Source of the DNA: Pantoea agglomerans NBRC 102470
GTDB taxonomy: Bacteria > Pseudomonadota > Gammaproteobacteria > Enterobacterales > Enterobacteriaceae
Reading direction: 5' to 3'
Assembly (NCBI RefSeq): GCF_001598475.1
Contig: NZ_BCZA01000002.1
Coordinates: 186,001-250,000 of the forward strand
DNA: 64,000 bases
Shown in pieces: positions 1 to 9,748 of this stretch (positions are counted from its first letter, which is position 1; each line of letters begins with the position of its first letter). Made by a program: the position numbers and the translations under genes. A model generated the notes under the pieces. That model was not told the origin of the DNA. It was given only the letters and a program-made list of their open reading frames with translations, and did not search any database.

Positions 1-414
1 GCGCATCGCGGCATGACCAATCAGAGCCATGCAGGCCAGTTGCAGCACGCCCGCCAGCAGTAACAACTGATGACGCAGCCGTCCGGTCAGAAACAAACCG
101 GCAACGGCCAGCAGGCTAAACAGGATTTCCCACAGCCACACGCCACCGAAGTGCGTGCCAATCACCGCCAGCCAGATATCGACATCAGCCAGATTGGCGC
201 TGTCGCCGCTCATCAATACATTCTGGCAGGCCAGCATCGCCAGCGCACTCAGCAGCGCCAGCCAGGCGCTCCCTTTCACCAGCGGGTTTAATCTTAGCGC
301 CAGTAGTGGTCGATAGCGTCCGGGTGCCAGCAGCGCACTGTAACAGGCGCTGCCGGTCAGCAGCATCACGGCGGCAAAATGCAGCGCGCGCAACAGGATC
401 CAGAGGGTGGCCAC
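1..414 (-). CDS. copD: CopD family copper-resistance membrane protein (5' part only)
   Basis: This is the first 138 codons of a minus-strand gene that runs off the left edge of the window. I read it from a GTG start five bases after the copC stop; there is no stop codon inside the window. The visible part is very hydrophobic, with four probable transmembrane helices and short polar turns such as GTHFGGVWLWE, as in CopD/YebZ inner-membrane proteins. CopD is thought to work with periplasmic CopC in copper uptake or tolerance. Tight coupling to copC and the yobA-yebZ order of E. coli support the name. The GTG start is inferred from spacing to copC and from the start of hydrophobicity. Confidence 0.8.
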   Translation of the reverse strand, partial: MATLWILLRALHFAAVMLLTGSACYSALLAPGRYRPLLALRLNPLVKGSAWLALLSALAMLACQNVLMSGDSANLADVDIWLAVIGTHFGGVWLWEILFSLLAVAGLFLTGRLRHQLLLLAGVLQLACMALIGHAAMR

Positions 415-419
415 CGGCG

Positions 420-797
420 TTACTTCACGCTAAAGCGATAGCTTCCTGCGGTTTTATGTCCATCCACCGACAGCACATGCCAGTTAACCTGATAGCTGCC
501 CGCTTGCAGCGGCTGAGACAGGCCCACAATCAGCCGGTTTTTCTGGCCAGATTCAACGCGGGCTTTAGCGGTGGCGACGGGCTTCTGTGCACTATCCAGC
601 AGCGTGACGCCGCTGAATGCCGCTTCAATATCTTCACTGAAGTTCAGCGTCAGCGCATCGGTGGATGTCATTACCTGCGCTTTGGCCGCCGGGATAGAAG
701 ACTGGAGATGCGCATGCGCCGCTGCCAGCGAACTGAATGTCATCAGTCCGGCTGCCGCCAGCGCAATAACCATGCGGGAAATCAGTTTTTTATGCAT
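420..797 (-). CDS. copC: CopC-like periplasmic copper-binding protein (YobA)
   Basis: A 125-residue protein with a Sec signal peptide (about residues 1-27, ending SLAAAHA). After cleavage the mature chain begins with His, the usual N-terminal Cu(II) ligand of CopC proteins. The remainder is the CopC beta-sandwich, with a conserved DGH motif near the C-terminus supplying another His. E. coli YobA has almost the same length. It binds copper in the periplasm and probably hands it to CopD. An AAGGAT ribosome site precedes the ATG. The gene is divergent from holE; I saw no obvious Cue/Cus operator in the 150-base gap. Confidence 0.9.
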   Translation of the reverse strand: MHKKLISRMVIALAAAGLMTFSSLAAAHAHLQSSIPAAKAQVMTSTDALTLNFSEDIEAAFSGVTLLDSAQKPVATAKARVESGQKNRLIVGLSQPLQAGSYQVNWHVLSVDGHKTAGSYRFSVK

Positions 798-948
798 AAG
801 ATCATCCTTTTAACCGCCGCCAGGGCGATAAACGTGGCAAAAGGATACGCTGCTGTATTTGCACTGTCGAGGCCAGCGATGCGATCCTTTATCCTTGATT
901 CAGACCGCCGAAAACATTACTTTTGCCCGCTATCGTCAGGAGAATATT

Positions 949-1182
949 ATGAGCCATAACCTTGCCCTGCTGTCCCAGGAAGAGAAAGACAAGATTAATG
1001 TCGATTTGGCGGCAGCGGGTGTGGCGTTTAAAGAGCGCTATAACATGCCGATTGTCGCCGAAATGGTGGCGCAGGAGCAGCCCGAAGCGCTGCGTGACTG
1101 GTTTCGTCAGCGTCTGATGCACTACCGCCAGGCGTCGCTCAGCCTGTCGCGCCTTCCTTATGAACCGAAGATGAAGCAATGA
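949..1182 (+). CDS. holE: DNA polymerase III theta subunit
   Basis: A 77-residue protein starting [19 protein letters not shown], matching HolE (76 residues in E. coli) along its length. Theta binds the epsilon proofreading subunit in the Pol III core and mildly stabilises it. The start was chosen at 949, after an AGGAGA ribosome site, because the longer upstream reading frame has no homology and no ribosome site. The stop overlaps the start of exoX (ATGA), so the two are translationally coupled: a replication subunit next to a DEDD exonuclease. Confidence 0.95.
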   Translation: MSHNLALLSQEEKDKINVDLAAAGVAFKERYNMPIVAEMVAQEQPEALRDWFRQRLMHYRQASLSLSRLPYEPKMKQ

Positions 1183-1850
1183 TATTTCGCGTTATTGATA
1201 CCGAAACCTGCGGTCTGCAGGGTGGCGTAGTCGAAGTGGCGTCCGTGGATGTGGTCAACGGTCAGATTGTGAATCCGATGAGCGATCTCACCCTGCCCGA
1301 CCGCCCTATCAGCCGTCAGGCGATGGCCGTGCATCGCATCACCGACGCGATGGTCGCCGGTAAGCCGACCATTGAAGAGGCGATCCCACGCTATCACGGC
1401 AGTGCTTTTTACGTGGCGCACAACGCCAGTTTTGATCGCCGGATGCTGCCGGAGATGTACGGAGAGTGGATCTGCACTATGCAGCTGGCGCGTCAGCTCT
1501 GGCCAGGTATTAAATATGGCAACCAGGCACTGCGTCATTCGCTTAAGCTGGATGTCACGCCGCCCGCCGACCTGCATGCACACCGCGCGCTCTATGACTG
1601 CTATGTTACGGCAGCACTGCTGATTCGTATTATGGAGATCTCCGGCTGGAGTGCCTCCGAGATGATTGTGCGGTCACAACCGGCGGCCCAGCGCGACGAC
1701 GTTCTGCCGTTTGGCAAATACCGCGGCCAGGCGATCGCGGTGGTTGCGCGCAAGGATCCGGGCTATCTGAAGTGGATGCTGGATAACGTCAGCGATCTGC
1801 GCCCGCCATTGCGGCAGGCGCTGCGTAAGTACCTGACCGAATCTCAGTAA
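1179..1850 (+). CDS. exoX: Exodeoxyribonuclease X
   Basis: A 223-residue DEDDh-family 3'-5' DNA exonuclease, like E. coli ExoX (220 residues). The ExoI motif is the N-terminal IDTETCG (Asp7/Glu9). The ExoII region carries [10 protein letters not shown], and the ExoIII motif contains HAHRALYDC with the catalytic His and Asp. ExoX acts redundantly in mismatch repair and in UV-damage processing. It overlaps holE by four bases, and its last seven bases overlap the convergent ptrB. Confidence 0.93.
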   Translation: MIFRVIDTETCGLQGGVVEVASVDVVNGQIVNPMSDLTLPDRPISRQAMAVHRITDAMVAGKPTIEEAIPRYHGSAFYVAHNASFDRRMLPEMYGEWICTMQLARQLWPGIKYGNQALRHSLKLDVTPPADLHAHRALYDCYVTAALLIRIMEISGWSASEMIVRSQPAAQRDDVLPFGKYRGQAIAVVARKDPGYLKWMLDNVSDLRPPLRQALRKYLTESQ

Positions 1851-3907
1851 TCCTGGGCTGGCGGTAAGGTGCCCTGCGCCAGTCCCAGCAGGAAGGTGTA
1901 TTCCATCGCGATCCCTTCATAGGCTTTGTAGCGCCCCGACTTGCCGCCGTGACCCGCATCCATGTCGGTGCAGAGCAGCAGCAGGTTATTGTCGGTTTTC
2001 ATCGATCTCAGCTTCGCCACCCACTTGGCTGGTTCCCAGTACTGCACCTGCGAATCATGCAGGCCGGTGGTGACCAGCAGGTGGGGATAGGCTTTCGCCT
2101 CGATGTTGTCATAAGGGCTGTACTGGCGGATATAGCGATAGTACTCCGGATCGTTGGGGTTGCCCCACTCGTCATACTCGCCGGTGGTCAGCGGAATCGA
2201 CTCATCCAGCATCGTGGTGACCACATCCACAAACGGCACCTGGGCAACCACGCCGTGGAACCGCTGCGGTGCCAGGTTAATCACCCCGCCCATGAGTAAG
2301 CCACCCGCGCTGCCACCCATGGCATAGAGTCGTTCCGGGTGTCCGATGCCACGCGCCACCAGCGCGTTAGTGACATCGATAAAATCGGTGAAGCTGTTCA
2401 TTTTGTTCAGCAGGCGACCGCCGTCATACCATTGCTGCCCCAGCTCACCGCCGCCGCGCACCTGTATCAGCGCATAGACAAATCCGCGATCCAGCAGGCT
2501 CAGGCGGCTGACGCTGAAATCGGCATCCATACTGCTGCCGTAGGCACCGTAGCCATACACCAGCATCGGATTCTGACCGGGCTGATAGTGTTTGCGGTGA
2601 TAGACCAGCGATACCGGCACTTCGGTGCCATCGCTGACTTTGATCCAGTGGTGCTCGCTTTTGTAATCTTCCGCGTTAAAGCCTTTCACCGCGCTCTGCT
2701 TGAGGATGCGGCGTTCGCCGGTATCCATATCCAGTTCAAACAGCGTGGTCGGCGTGGTCATCGACGAATAGCCGTAGCGCAGTTTGCTGGTGCGCGGCGT
2801 CGGATTGTAGGCCAGCCAGGTCACATAGGTCGGATCGTCAAAGGCGATGCCGCTGGTTTCACCGCTGGCCCAGTTGATCTGCCGCAGGCTGGTTAGGCCG
2901 CGCTGGCGCTCCTCGACCACCAGCCAGTCCCGAAACAGCTGAAAATCTTCCATCACTACCTGTTCACGTGCCGGGATCAGGGTTTCCCAGCGTGACTCGT
3001 CCAGATAGCGGCTGCGGTAAAGCCCGAAGTTCTCGCCTTCCCGGTTGGATCGAATGAAGAACTGATGATCGTAGTGGTCGATGCTGTACTCATGATCGCG
3101 GCGGCGCGGCAGAAACACATGCGGCTGCGCGTCGGGGAAGTTCGCATCAATCAGCTGAATTTCGCTGGTGTTGGTGCTGTAGAGCGCAATCATGATGAAC
3201 TGCTTGGAGGTGGTCTTATGTACGCTGAGATGATATGTGTCATCCTGCTCTTCATAGACCAGCTGATCGTCGAACTGCGGCGTACCCAGTTCGTGTCGCC
3301 ACACCTGATAAGAAAGCAGCGTCTGCGGGTGTTTTCGCACATAGTAGAGGGTGCGCGAATCATTACCCCACGCGAAGCTGGAAGAGGCGTTGCTCAGCAC
3401 TTCAGGGTACCAGCTGCCACTCTTCAGGTTACGGAAGCGGATGCCATATTGCCGGCGAGACAGGAAATCTTCAGCCAGCGCCATGACCCGGTTATCCGGA
3501 CTGATATGCAGCGCGCCCATGGTATAAAAATCACTGTGCGAGGCGCGCTGGTTGGCATCCAGCAGCAGGCTCCACTCGCCAGACTCATCGCTCGCGGCGG
3601 GCTGGCGGTAATAGGCCGGGTATTCGTTACCGCTCTTGTAACGGCTCTGATAACGGTAGCCATTTTTCACATAGGGCACTGAGTGATCTTCAGGCGGCAG
3701 CCGATCGATAATCTCTTTTAATACCCGGTCCTGCAGTGGCTGTTGTGACGACATGATTTTTTTGCCGTAGTTGTTTTCGGCACGCAGGTAATCAAGGACC
3801 TCGCTGTTTTCGCGCTTGTCGTCGCGCAGCCAGTAGTAGTCGTCAACGCGCGTCTCGCCGTGCAGCGTCATCTCGTGGGGTATTTTTTTTGCGATGGGTG
3901 CTTTCAT
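1844..3907 (-). CDS. ptrB: Oligopeptidase B (protease II)
   Basis: A 687-residue serine peptidase of family S9A, the same size as E. coli PtrB. An N-terminal seven-bladed beta-propeller (about residues 80-400) gates access of short peptides. The C-terminal alpha/beta hydrolase has the nucleophile in MGGSAGG (about residue 530), an Asp in the TGLHDSQV region and the His in DAGHGGKSG. It cleaves after Lys/Arg in oligopeptides in the cytoplasm. It is monocistronic, and its 3' end overlaps exoX by seven bases on the opposite strand. Confidence 0.95.
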   Translation of the reverse strand: MKAPIAKKIPHEMTLHGETRVDDYYWLRDDKRENSEVLDYLRAENNYGKKIMSSQQPLQDRVLKEIIDRLPPEDHSVPYVKNGYRYQSRYKSGNEYPAYYRQPAASDESGEWSLLLDANQRASHSDFYTMGALHISPDNRVMALAEDFLSRRQYGIRFRNLKSGSWYPEVLSNASSSFAWGNDSRTLYYVRKHPQTLLSYQVWRHELGTPQFDDQLVYEEQDDTYHLSVHKTTSKQFIMIALYSTNTSEIQLIDANFPDAQPHVFLPRRRDHEYSIDHYDHQFFIRSNREGENFGLYRSRYLDESRWETLIPAREQVVMEDFQLFRDWLVVEERQRGLTSLRQINWASGETSGIAFDDPTYVTWLAYNPTPRTSKLRYGYSSMTTPTTLFELDMDTGERRILKQSAVKGFNAEDYKSEHHWIKVSDGTEVPVSLVYHRKHYQPGQNPMLVYGYGAYGSSMDADFSVSRLSLLDRGFVYALIQVRGGGELGQQWYDGGRLLNKMNSFTDFIDVTNALVARGIGHPERLYAMGGSAGGLLMGGVINLAPQRFHGVVAQVPFVDVVTTMLDESIPLTTGEYDEWGNPNDPEYYRYIRQYSPYDNIEAKAYPHLLVTTGLHDSQVQYWEPAKWVAKLRSMKTDNNLLLLCTDMDAGHGGKSGRYKAYEGIAMEYTFLLGLAQGTLPPAQDY

Positions 3908-4033
3908 CCATCCGTCTCCGTGAACGTAATGATCTGTAAGCGTAACACTTCAGCAGCGGGAAGCCAGGTATAGGTTGAGAAGCAGTCGCTGGCGGATCAC
4001 ATCCTGTGACCCGCCAGCGGAATATCAGAGGGA

Positions 4034-4690
4034 TTAACTGGCGGGTAAACGGGCTTTCTCAGCCTCAAGATCCTGCTGGATGCCGTCGCGGACATCCTGG
4101 GGGATTTTCAGCGCGTCGCCCAGCGCGGAGAGATAGCTGCGCTCCATGAAGTGATCAACGTCGATAGCGGCACAGCTCAGGAAGTAGAGCTCCAGCGCCT
4201 CCTCCTCGTTTTTCACATCGGCGGCCAGCCACTGCGGATCCAGCGGGCGGTTCATCGCTTTCTGGATCAGCTGTTCCGCTTCCTGACCATAGCCAGACTG
4301 ATGAATATTCTGCTCAATCGCTGCCCGTTCCTGATCGTCAATGTGCCCGTCGCTTTTGGCGGCAAACACCAGCGCCGTCACCAGACGTTCGGCCCGCAGG
4401 TTAACCGGCGTTTGCGCCACGCCAAAGTCAGGTTCATTCTGGTGTGCTTCGCTGACCCGCTGCTTGTATTTGTTCCATAGCACCGCGCCCGCAGCCGCAC
4501 CGCCACCGATAATCAGCGCCTTGCCGCCATATTTAGTCAGCAGTTTGCGCGACGATTTACTGGCAATCAGCATACCGGCCAGGCCGCCCAGCGCACCCGG
4601 CGCCAGCATGTCGCTTAAGCCGCCACCCGATTTGCCCTCACCGCCCTTCTTCGTCAGTACCGACTGAATTTGTTGCAACCAGTTATTCAT
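4034..4690 (-). CDS. yebE: YebE, DUF533/TerB-like inner-membrane protein
   Basis: A 218-residue protein beginning [13 protein letters not shown] low-complexity Gly/Lys segment (about 15-25) is followed by a Gly/Ala-rich hydrophobic stretch (about 33-80) likely to associate with or cross the membrane. The soluble helical C-terminal domain (about 105-215) resembles TerB folds, with acidic DGHIDDQER. The function is not established; in E. coli yebE is reported as a CpxR- and envelope-stress-responsive gene. Two adjacent ATG codons exist. I chose the second because the AAGGAG site is then seven bases away. Confidence 0.85.
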   Translation of the reverse strand: MNNWLQQIQSVLTKKGGEGKSGGGLSDMLAPGALGGLAGMLIASKSSRKLLTKYGGKALIIGGGAAAGAVLWNKYKQRVSEAHQNEPDFGVAQTPVNLRAERLVTALVFAAKSDGHIDDQERAAIEQNIHQSGYGQEAEQLIQKAMNRPLDPQWLAADVKNEEEALELYFLSCAAIDVDHFMERSYLSALGDALKIPQDVRDGIQQDLEAEKARLPAS

Positions 4691-4801
4691 CATCCACTCC
4701 TTTTAAGATGTCAGTCCGCTATCCTGACGAAAAGGATGTCAGGAAACGTCAGAGCGGGAAAAGTAAGGCAAAAGGTCGTGTCAGATGGACGAAAGATGAG
4801 A

Positions 4802-4817
4802 ACGCAAACGTTTTCGT
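4802..4817 (+). promoter_or_regulatory. PurR operator upstream of purT
   Basis: The 16-mer ACGCAAACGTTTTCGT matches the PurR box consensus (ACGCAAACGTTTTCNT) at every position. Its last base is 40 bases before the purT start. PurR with hypoxanthine or guanine as corepressor is known to repress purine biosynthesis genes in enterobacteria. Position and sequence make repression of purT very likely. Confidence 0.93.
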
Positions 4818-4856
4818 TTATACTTGCGCGCGAATTTTGACTGCTTAGGTGAATGT

Positions 4857-6035
4857 ATGACGACTCTCGGAACAGCGCTGCGTCCGGCAGCAACGCGTGT
4901 GATGCTATTGGGTTCAGGTGAACTGGGTAAAGAGGTGGCGCTGGAGTGTCAGCGTCTGGGTGTGGAAGTCATCGCGGTTGATCGTTACGCCGATGCCCCG
5001 GCGATGCACGTCGCCCATCGCAGCCATGTGATTAACATGCTGGATGGCGCGGCACTGGCTGCGCTAATCGCTGAAGAGAAGCCTGATTTTGTCGTACCGG
5101 AAATCGAAGCCATCGCCACGGAGACCCTGGTTGAGCTGGAGCAGCAAGGCCAGCGCGTGGTGCCGACTGCCCGTGCCGCGCGGCTGACCATGAACCGCGA
5201 AGGCATTCGGCGGCTGGCGGCTGAAGAGCTCTCTCTGCCGACCTCCCGCTATCGCTTTGCCGACAGCAAGGCGCGCTTTGATGAAGCGGCTACCGAAATC
5301 GGCTTTCCCTGCATTGTGAAGCCGGTAATGAGTTCATCCGGCAAAGGTCAGAGCTTTATCCGCGATGCCAGCCAGCTCGATAACGCCTGGGACTATGCGC
5401 AACAGGGGGGCCGCGCCGGTGCCGGACGCGTCATCGTCGAAGGCGTTGTCGACTTCGATTTCGAGATCACCCTGCTCACCATCAGCGCAGTCGATGGCAT
5501 TCATTTCTGTGCGCCGATTGGTCACCGTCAGGAGGATGGCGATTACCGTGAATCCTGGCAGCCGCAGCAGATGAGTGATGTGGCGCTGCAGCGGGCGCAG
5601 GAGGTTGCCGCGCAGGTGGTTAAGGCGCTGGGAGGCTATGGTTTGTTTGGCGTTGAGCTGTTTGTCTGCGGTGATGAGGTGATATTCAGCGAAGTTTCGC
5701 CGCGTCCTCACGACACCGGCATGGTGACGCTGATTTCGCAGGATCTGTCAGAGTTTGCGCTGCACGTGCGGGCGTTTCTCAGTCTGCCGATTGGCGCGAT
5801 TCGCCAGTATGGTCCGTCAGCGTCCGCCGTTATTCTGCCGCAACTCACCAGCCAGAATGTGCAGTTTGTGAATGTCGAAGCGGCGCTGGGTGCCGGTCTG
5901 CAACTGCGTCTGTTCGGCAAGCCGGAAATCAGCGGTCAGCGTCGTCTGGGCGTGGCGCTCGCCAGCGGTGACAGCACCGATCAGGCGATTGCGCGTGCCG
6001 TTGCCAGCGCAGCAGCAGTCACGGTTCAGGGGTAA
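4857..6035 (+). CDS. purT: Formate-dependent phosphoribosylglycinamide formyltransferase (GAR transformylase 2)
   Basis: A 392-residue ATP-grasp enzyme, identical in length to E. coli PurT. It makes formyl-GAR from GAR, formate and ATP, the folate-independent version of purine step 3. The N-terminal preATP-grasp domain has [12 protein letters not shown] (about 16-27). The ATP-grasp core includes [12 protein letters not shown] (about 155-166), and the metal-binding segment is [12 protein letters not shown] (about 280). The start at 4857 gives the family N-terminus [10 protein letters not shown]; the upstream in-frame codons fall inside the promoter. Regulation is by the PurR box at 4802-4817. 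Confidence 0.97.
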   Translation: MTTLGTALRPAATRVMLLGSGELGKEVALECQRLGVEVIAVDRYADAPAMHVAHRSHVINMLDGAALAALIAEEKPDFVVPEIEAIATETLVELEQQGQRVVPTARAARLTMNREGIRRLAAEELSLPTSRYRFADSKARFDEAATEIGFPCIVKPVMSSSGKGQSFIRDASQLDNAWDYAQQGGRAGAGRVIVEGVVDFDFEITLLTISAVDGIHFCAPIGHRQEDGDYRESWQPQQMSDVALQRAQEVAAQVVKALGGYGLFGVELFVCGDEVIFSEVSPRPHDTGMVTLISQDLSEFALHVRAFLSLPIGAIRQYGPSASAVILPQLTSQNVQFVNVEAALGAGLQLRLFGKPEISGQRRLGVALASGDSTDQAIARAVASAAAVTVQG

Positions 6036-6069
6036 ACGTGTGCGGTGAGCAGACGCTCACCGCCATAAC

Positions 6070-6708
6070 TTACTTCGCGCCTTCGACAGCTTCGCGTGCC
6101 AGGCGGGTGATGCGATCCCAGTCGCCCGCTTCCAGCGCGTCGTTGGGCACCAGCCAGGAGCCGCCGATGCACAGCACGCTTTTCAGCGCCAGATAGTCAC
6201 GGTAGTTCGCCGGAGAGATGCCGCCGGTCGGGCAGAATCGCACCTGCGGGAAGGGTCCGCCAATCGCCTGCAGCGCTTTAACGCCGCCGTTCGCTTCTGC
6301 CGGGAAAAACTTGAACTCGCGCAGACCGTAGTCCATACCGGTCATTAGCTCAGAAACGGTGCTGATGCCGGGAATCAATGGCACCGGCCCTTCAACCGCC
6401 GCTTTCAGCAGCGACTCGGTGACGCCAGGACTGATCACAAACTGCGCACCGGCATCGGTCACTTCCTGTAACTGCTGCGGATTAATCACCGTTCCCGCAC
6501 CAACGATCGCATCCGGCACTTCTTTGATCATCGCACGTAAGGCATCCATCGCCACTGGCGTGCGCAGCGTCACTTCCAGCACTCTGACACCGCCTGCCAC
6601 CAGCGCTTTTGCCATCGGCACGGCGTGTTCCAGTTTGTTCACAACGATGACCGGCACCACAGGTCCGGTGGTCAGAATCTGTTCTGCACTCGTTTTCCAG
6701 TTTTTCAT
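6070..6708 (-). CDS. eda: KDPG/KHG aldolase
   Basis: A 212-residue class I aldolase splitting 2-keto-3-deoxy-6-phosphogluconate into pyruvate and glyceraldehyde-3-phosphate. The Schiff-base lysine is Lys133 in EFKFFPAE. Glu45 (LEVTLRTP) and Arg49 complete the active site, and GGISP forms the phosphate loop. In E. coli edd lies between zwf and eda; here zwf is the next gene upstream and edd is absent. The 175-base leader contains two small perfect hairpins (6731-6747 and 6752-6765). With no edd nearby the enzyme may serve hexuronate catabolism, or edd may be elsewhere. Confidence 0.96.
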   Translation of the reverse strand: MKNWKTSAEQILTTGPVVPVIVVNKLEHAVPMAKALVAGGVRVLEVTLRTPVAMDALRAMIKEVPDAIVGAGTVINPQQLQEVTDAGAQFVISPGVTESLLKAAVEGPVPLIPGISTVSELMTGMDYGLREFKFFPAEANGGVKALQAIGGPFPQVRFCPTGGISPANYRDYLALKSVLCIGGSWLVPNDALEAGDWDRITRLAREAVEGAK

Positions 6709-6883
6709 CAGTTCCCCTTGCTTGATAACACCGGGATTGCGACCCGGTCATGGAGCATCGGCTCCTGCCCTGTAAATTGCGTCACTACCATACATGATCA
6801 GCTTCCTGAGCGTCTATCATCCTGCGACCATTTTGAAACGGCAGTTCAATTTTATTCGTGTTGACTGGCCCGGTTTAAGGGCG

Positions 6884-6907
6884 AAAAAAAAGCCCGCGTT
6901 GCGGGCT
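6884..6907 (-). terminator. Rho-independent terminator of zwf
   Basis: On the minus strand a 7-bp stem (AGCCCGC / GCGGGCT) with a three-base loop is followed by eight T residues. It starts 16 bases after the zwf stop, so zwf and eda are probably separate transcripts. Confidence 0.88.
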
Positions 6908-6922
6908 TCATCATCACTTCCG

Positions 6923-8398
6923 TTATTCGAACTCGTTCCACGAACGGCCATCGCGGGTAATCATCGCCACTGAGGCCACCGGGCCCCAGGTGCCCGCCTG
7001 ATACGGCTTGGAAGAGTCACCATCCGCAGCCCAGGCGTCGATAATGGAATCGACATAGGTCCATGCGGCTTCCACTTCATCGCGGCGCACAAACAGCGCC
7101 TGGATACCACGCATGCTCTCCAGCAGCAGACGCTCGTAAGCATCGGCAAGGTGCGACTGGTTAAAGGTCTCGGAGTAGCTCAGATCCAGCTTGGTGGTCT
7201 GCAGTTTGTGTTTGTGATCGAGGCCCGGCACTTTGTTCAGGATCTCGATATCCACCCCTTCGTCCGGCTGAAGACGAATCGTCAGCTTGTTCTGCGGCAG
7301 CTCGGAGTAGGAGTCTTTAAACAGGTTCATTTCCGGGTTTTTGAAGTAGACCACGACTTCTGAACACTTGGTCGGCAAACGCTTACCGGTGCGCAGGTAG
7401 AACGGCACGCCCGCCCAGCGCCAGTTGTCGATATCGACACGTATTGCCACGAAGGTCTCTGTGGCGCTCGACTTATTGGCACCCTCTTCTTCCAGGTAGC
7501 CCGGCACTTTTTTGCCCTGCACAAAGCCAGCGGTGTACTGGCCGCGAACGGTTTTCTCACGCACGTTGGTCTGATCAATGCGGCGCAGCGAGCGCAGCAC
7601 TTTAACTTTTTCGTCACGGATGCTGTCGGCGCTGAGATCGGACGGCGGCGACATGGCGATCATGGTCAGAATCTGCAGCAGGTGGTTCTGGATCATGTCG
7701 CGCATCTGGCCCGCTTTATCGAAGTAACCCCAGCGGCCTTCGATACCCACTTCTTCGGCCACGGTAATCTGGACGTGGTCGATGGTGCGGTTATCCCAGT
7801 TATTCACGAAGATAGAGTTGGCAAAGCGCAGCGCCAGCAGGTTAAGCACCGTCTCTTTGCCGAGATAGTGGTCAATACGGAACACCTGGCTCTCATCAAA
7901 GTACTCACCAACGCTGTCGTTGATCTCCTGTGAGGTTTCCAGTGAGGTGCCCAGCGGCTTTTCCATCACTACGCGCGCCGGTTTAGCATTCAGCTTCGCG
8001 GTGCCCAGACCCTGGCAGATGGCGCCAAAGGTGCTGGGTGGCATGGCGAAGTAGTTGATGGTGGTGCGATTTTTCTGGTCCAGCATCTTGCCCAGTTTCG
8101 GGAAGTGCGTGGTGTCGTTGACATCGAGGTTGCAGAAGTCGAGACGATTGCTGAGTTTGTCCCACAGCGCTTCGTCAATCTTCTCCTTCATGAAGGTTTC
8201 CAGCGCTTCACGTACCACTTTGGTGTATTCCGCTTTATCCCACTCGGCACGGCCGACACCAATAATGCGGGTTTCCTCGTGGATCTGCCCCGCTTTCTCT
8301 AACTGGTACAGTGAAGGCAACAGTTTACGGCGTGCAAGATCGCCTTTGGCACCGAAAATCACCAGATCGCATGCCTGGGCTGTTTGTGTTACCGCCAT
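6923..8398 (-). CDS. zwf: Glucose-6-phosphate 1-dehydrogenase
   Basis: A 491-residue enzyme (E. coli 491) oxidising glucose-6-phosphate to 6-phosphogluconolactone with NADP+, the entry step of the pentose phosphate pathway. The nucleotide-binding motif [13 protein letters not shown] lies near residue 14. The substrate/catalytic motif RIDHYLGKE is near 175, with the catalytic His later in the same domain. It diverges from hexR, whose product in other proteobacteria represses zwf and eda-type genes until KDPG binds. A terminator closes the gene. Confidence 0.97.
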   Translation of the reverse strand: MAVTQTAQACDLVIFGAKGDLARRKLLPSLYQLEKAGQIHEETRIIGVGRAEWDKAEYTKVVREALETFMKEKIDEALWDKLSNRLDFCNLDVNDTTHFPKLGKMLDQKNRTTINYFAMPPSTFGAICQGLGTAKLNAKPARVVMEKPLGTSLETSQEINDSVGEYFDESQVFRIDHYLGKETVLNLLALRFANSIFVNNWDNRTIDHVQITVAEEVGIEGRWGYFDKAGQMRDMIQNHLLQILTMIAMSPPSDLSADSIRDEKVKVLRSLRRIDQTNVREKTVRGQYTAGFVQGKKVPGYLEEEGANKSSATETFVAIRVDIDNWRWAGVPFYLRTGKRLPTKCSEVVVYFKNPEMNLFKDSYSELPQNKLTIRLQPDEGVDIEILNKVPGLDHKHKLQTTKLDLSYSETFNQSHLADAYERLLLESMRGIQALFVRRDEVEAAWTYVDSIIDAWAADGDSSKPYQAGTWGPVASVAMITRDGRSWNEFE

Positions 8399-8762
8399 TT
8401 TCCTCTCCTCGTTGCAGGATAGTCCGGTGGTGATGCATCCTCTGCCACCGGGTCCAGGTTATTATTTTCTTTGAGCACAATGTACTTTTTTCCCCGCGCC
8501 AGGTAAACCGACTCGCCGGGTTAACCGCATTAACTCTGTACCGGATGTACTAAGCGCGTGTGATGACACGTGCGGATTGCCGGTTTTTTCTGTGTCTGTT
8601 GGTGTCAGGAAAATCAGGCACCGGTCAAAGTATCCCAAAAAAAAGGGCAATCGACTTGTCCGCCGTTGCGCCTGGCAGGTGCTGACACGATATAGTCTCT
8701 GTTAATCGACTCTGACGACAGGGATAATTGAAATTGGTAAAAGTGATTATGGTCATCGGCTT
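8399..8762. other. zwf-hexR divergent intergenic region (364 bp)
   Basis: It holds the promoters of zwf (leftward) and hexR (rightward) and no credible gene. The half nearest hexR is AT-rich. I looked for a HexR palindrome of the TGTAAT..ATTACA type and for a clear SoxS box and found neither convincingly. Confidence 0.6.
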
Positions 8763-9641
8763 ATGAATATGCTGGAAAAAATTGAGGCGCAGTTTGCCGC
8801 GCTCAGCAATGCGGAACAGAAAGTCGCCCGGCAGATTCTGGCTGCGCCTCAGGCGGCGATGCACTCCAGCATTGCGACCCTGGCGCGCGAAGCGTGCGTC
8901 AGCGAACCCACGGTAAATCGCTTCTGTCATCGACTGGGCGCGCGCGGCTTTCCCGACTTTAAGCTGCAACTGGCGCAGAGCCTGGTGAAAAGCAGCAACT
9001 GGGTCAGCCGGGGCGTGGAGGACGATGACAGTGTGGAGAACTACAGCCACAAAATCTTTGACTCGGCGCTGGCAGGGCTGCAGCGGGTACGGGATCAGCT
9101 GGATAGCGCCCAACTACAGCAGGCCGTCACCCTGCTTACTCAGGCTGACAAACTTGCCTTTTTCGGGCTGGGGGCTTCCGCTGTGGTGGCGCATGACGCC
9201 TTTACCAAATTTCTGCGCTTTAATCTGCCGGTCATCTGGTCAGACGATATTGTGATCCAGCGCATGAGTTGCATAAATAGTCGAGCCGGTGACGTTTTTG
9301 TTCTCATTTCGCATACTGGACGCACAAAAAATATGGTAGAACTGGCTCGCCTGGCCCGTGTAAACGGTTCCACCGTTATAGCCATCACCTCTGCCGATTC
9401 TCCCCTTGCCCATGAAGCAGCGATAGCTTTAGTGCTTGATGTACCGGAAGATACGGATATCTATTTGCCGATGGTATCGCGCCTGGCGCAGTTGACCGTG
9501 ATCGATGTGTTGGCGACCGGTTTCACCCTGGAACGGGGTGCGCCCTTCCGGGAAAACCTGAAACGCGTGAAAGAGGCGTTGAAAGCGTCGCGTTACGAAA
9601 AGCACACCATTCGGGAAAAGGATGATCAGCAAAAAAATTAA
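8763..9641 (+). CDS. hexR: HexR, RpiR-family repressor of central carbon genes
   Basis: A 292-residue regulator with an N-terminal RpiR-type helix-turn-helix (about residues 1-77, containing ACVSEPTVNRFCHRLGARGF). A C-terminal SIS sugar-phosphate domain follows (about 125-260, with FFGLGASAVVAHDA and SHTGRTKN). In other gamma-proteobacteria HexR represses zwf, eda and related genes and is released by KDPG, the substrate of Eda encoded two genes away. It is divergent from zwf and 107 bases upstream of pykA. Confidence 0.94.
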   Translation: MNMLEKIEAQFAALSNAEQKVARQILAAPQAAMHSSIATLAREACVSEPTVNRFCHRLGARGFPDFKLQLAQSLVKSSNWVSRGVEDDDSVENYSHKIFDSALAGLQRVRDQLDSAQLQQAVTLLTQADKLAFFGLGASAVVAHDAFTKFLRFNLPVIWSDDIVIQRMSCINSRAGDVFVLISHTGRTKNMVELARLARVNGSTVIAITSADSPLAHEAAIALVLDVPEDTDIYLPMVSRLAQLTVIDVLATGFTLERGAPFRENLKRVKEALKASRYEKHTIREKDDQQKN

Positions 9642-9655
9642 CATCACATTTACAA

Positions 9656-9671
9656 TGTGAGTCGTATCACA
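9656..9671 (+). promoter_or_regulatory. Candidate CRP site upstream of pykA
   Basis: TGTGAGTCGTATCACA fits the CRP consensus TGTGA-N6-TCACA exactly. Its centre is 85 bases before the pykA start. A plausible -10 (TAGAAT or TAGATA, 9686-9696) lies downstream, which would put the site near -35 to -41. Its left half is shared with a second palindrome at 9644-9660 (TCACATT-TAC-AATGTGA). Function is inferred from sequence only. Confidence 0.6.
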
Positions 9672-9748
9672 ACCCGTCGATCATATAGAATAGATAACCA
9701 TGCTGTGTCCACAGACCAGGGCACGCTTCAATGTTTACGGAGTCCTCG

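Noticed and set aside
8399-8762. Search for a HexR operator between zwf and hexR
   Set aside because: No palindrome close to the published HexR motif was found by eye; a motif scan would be needed.
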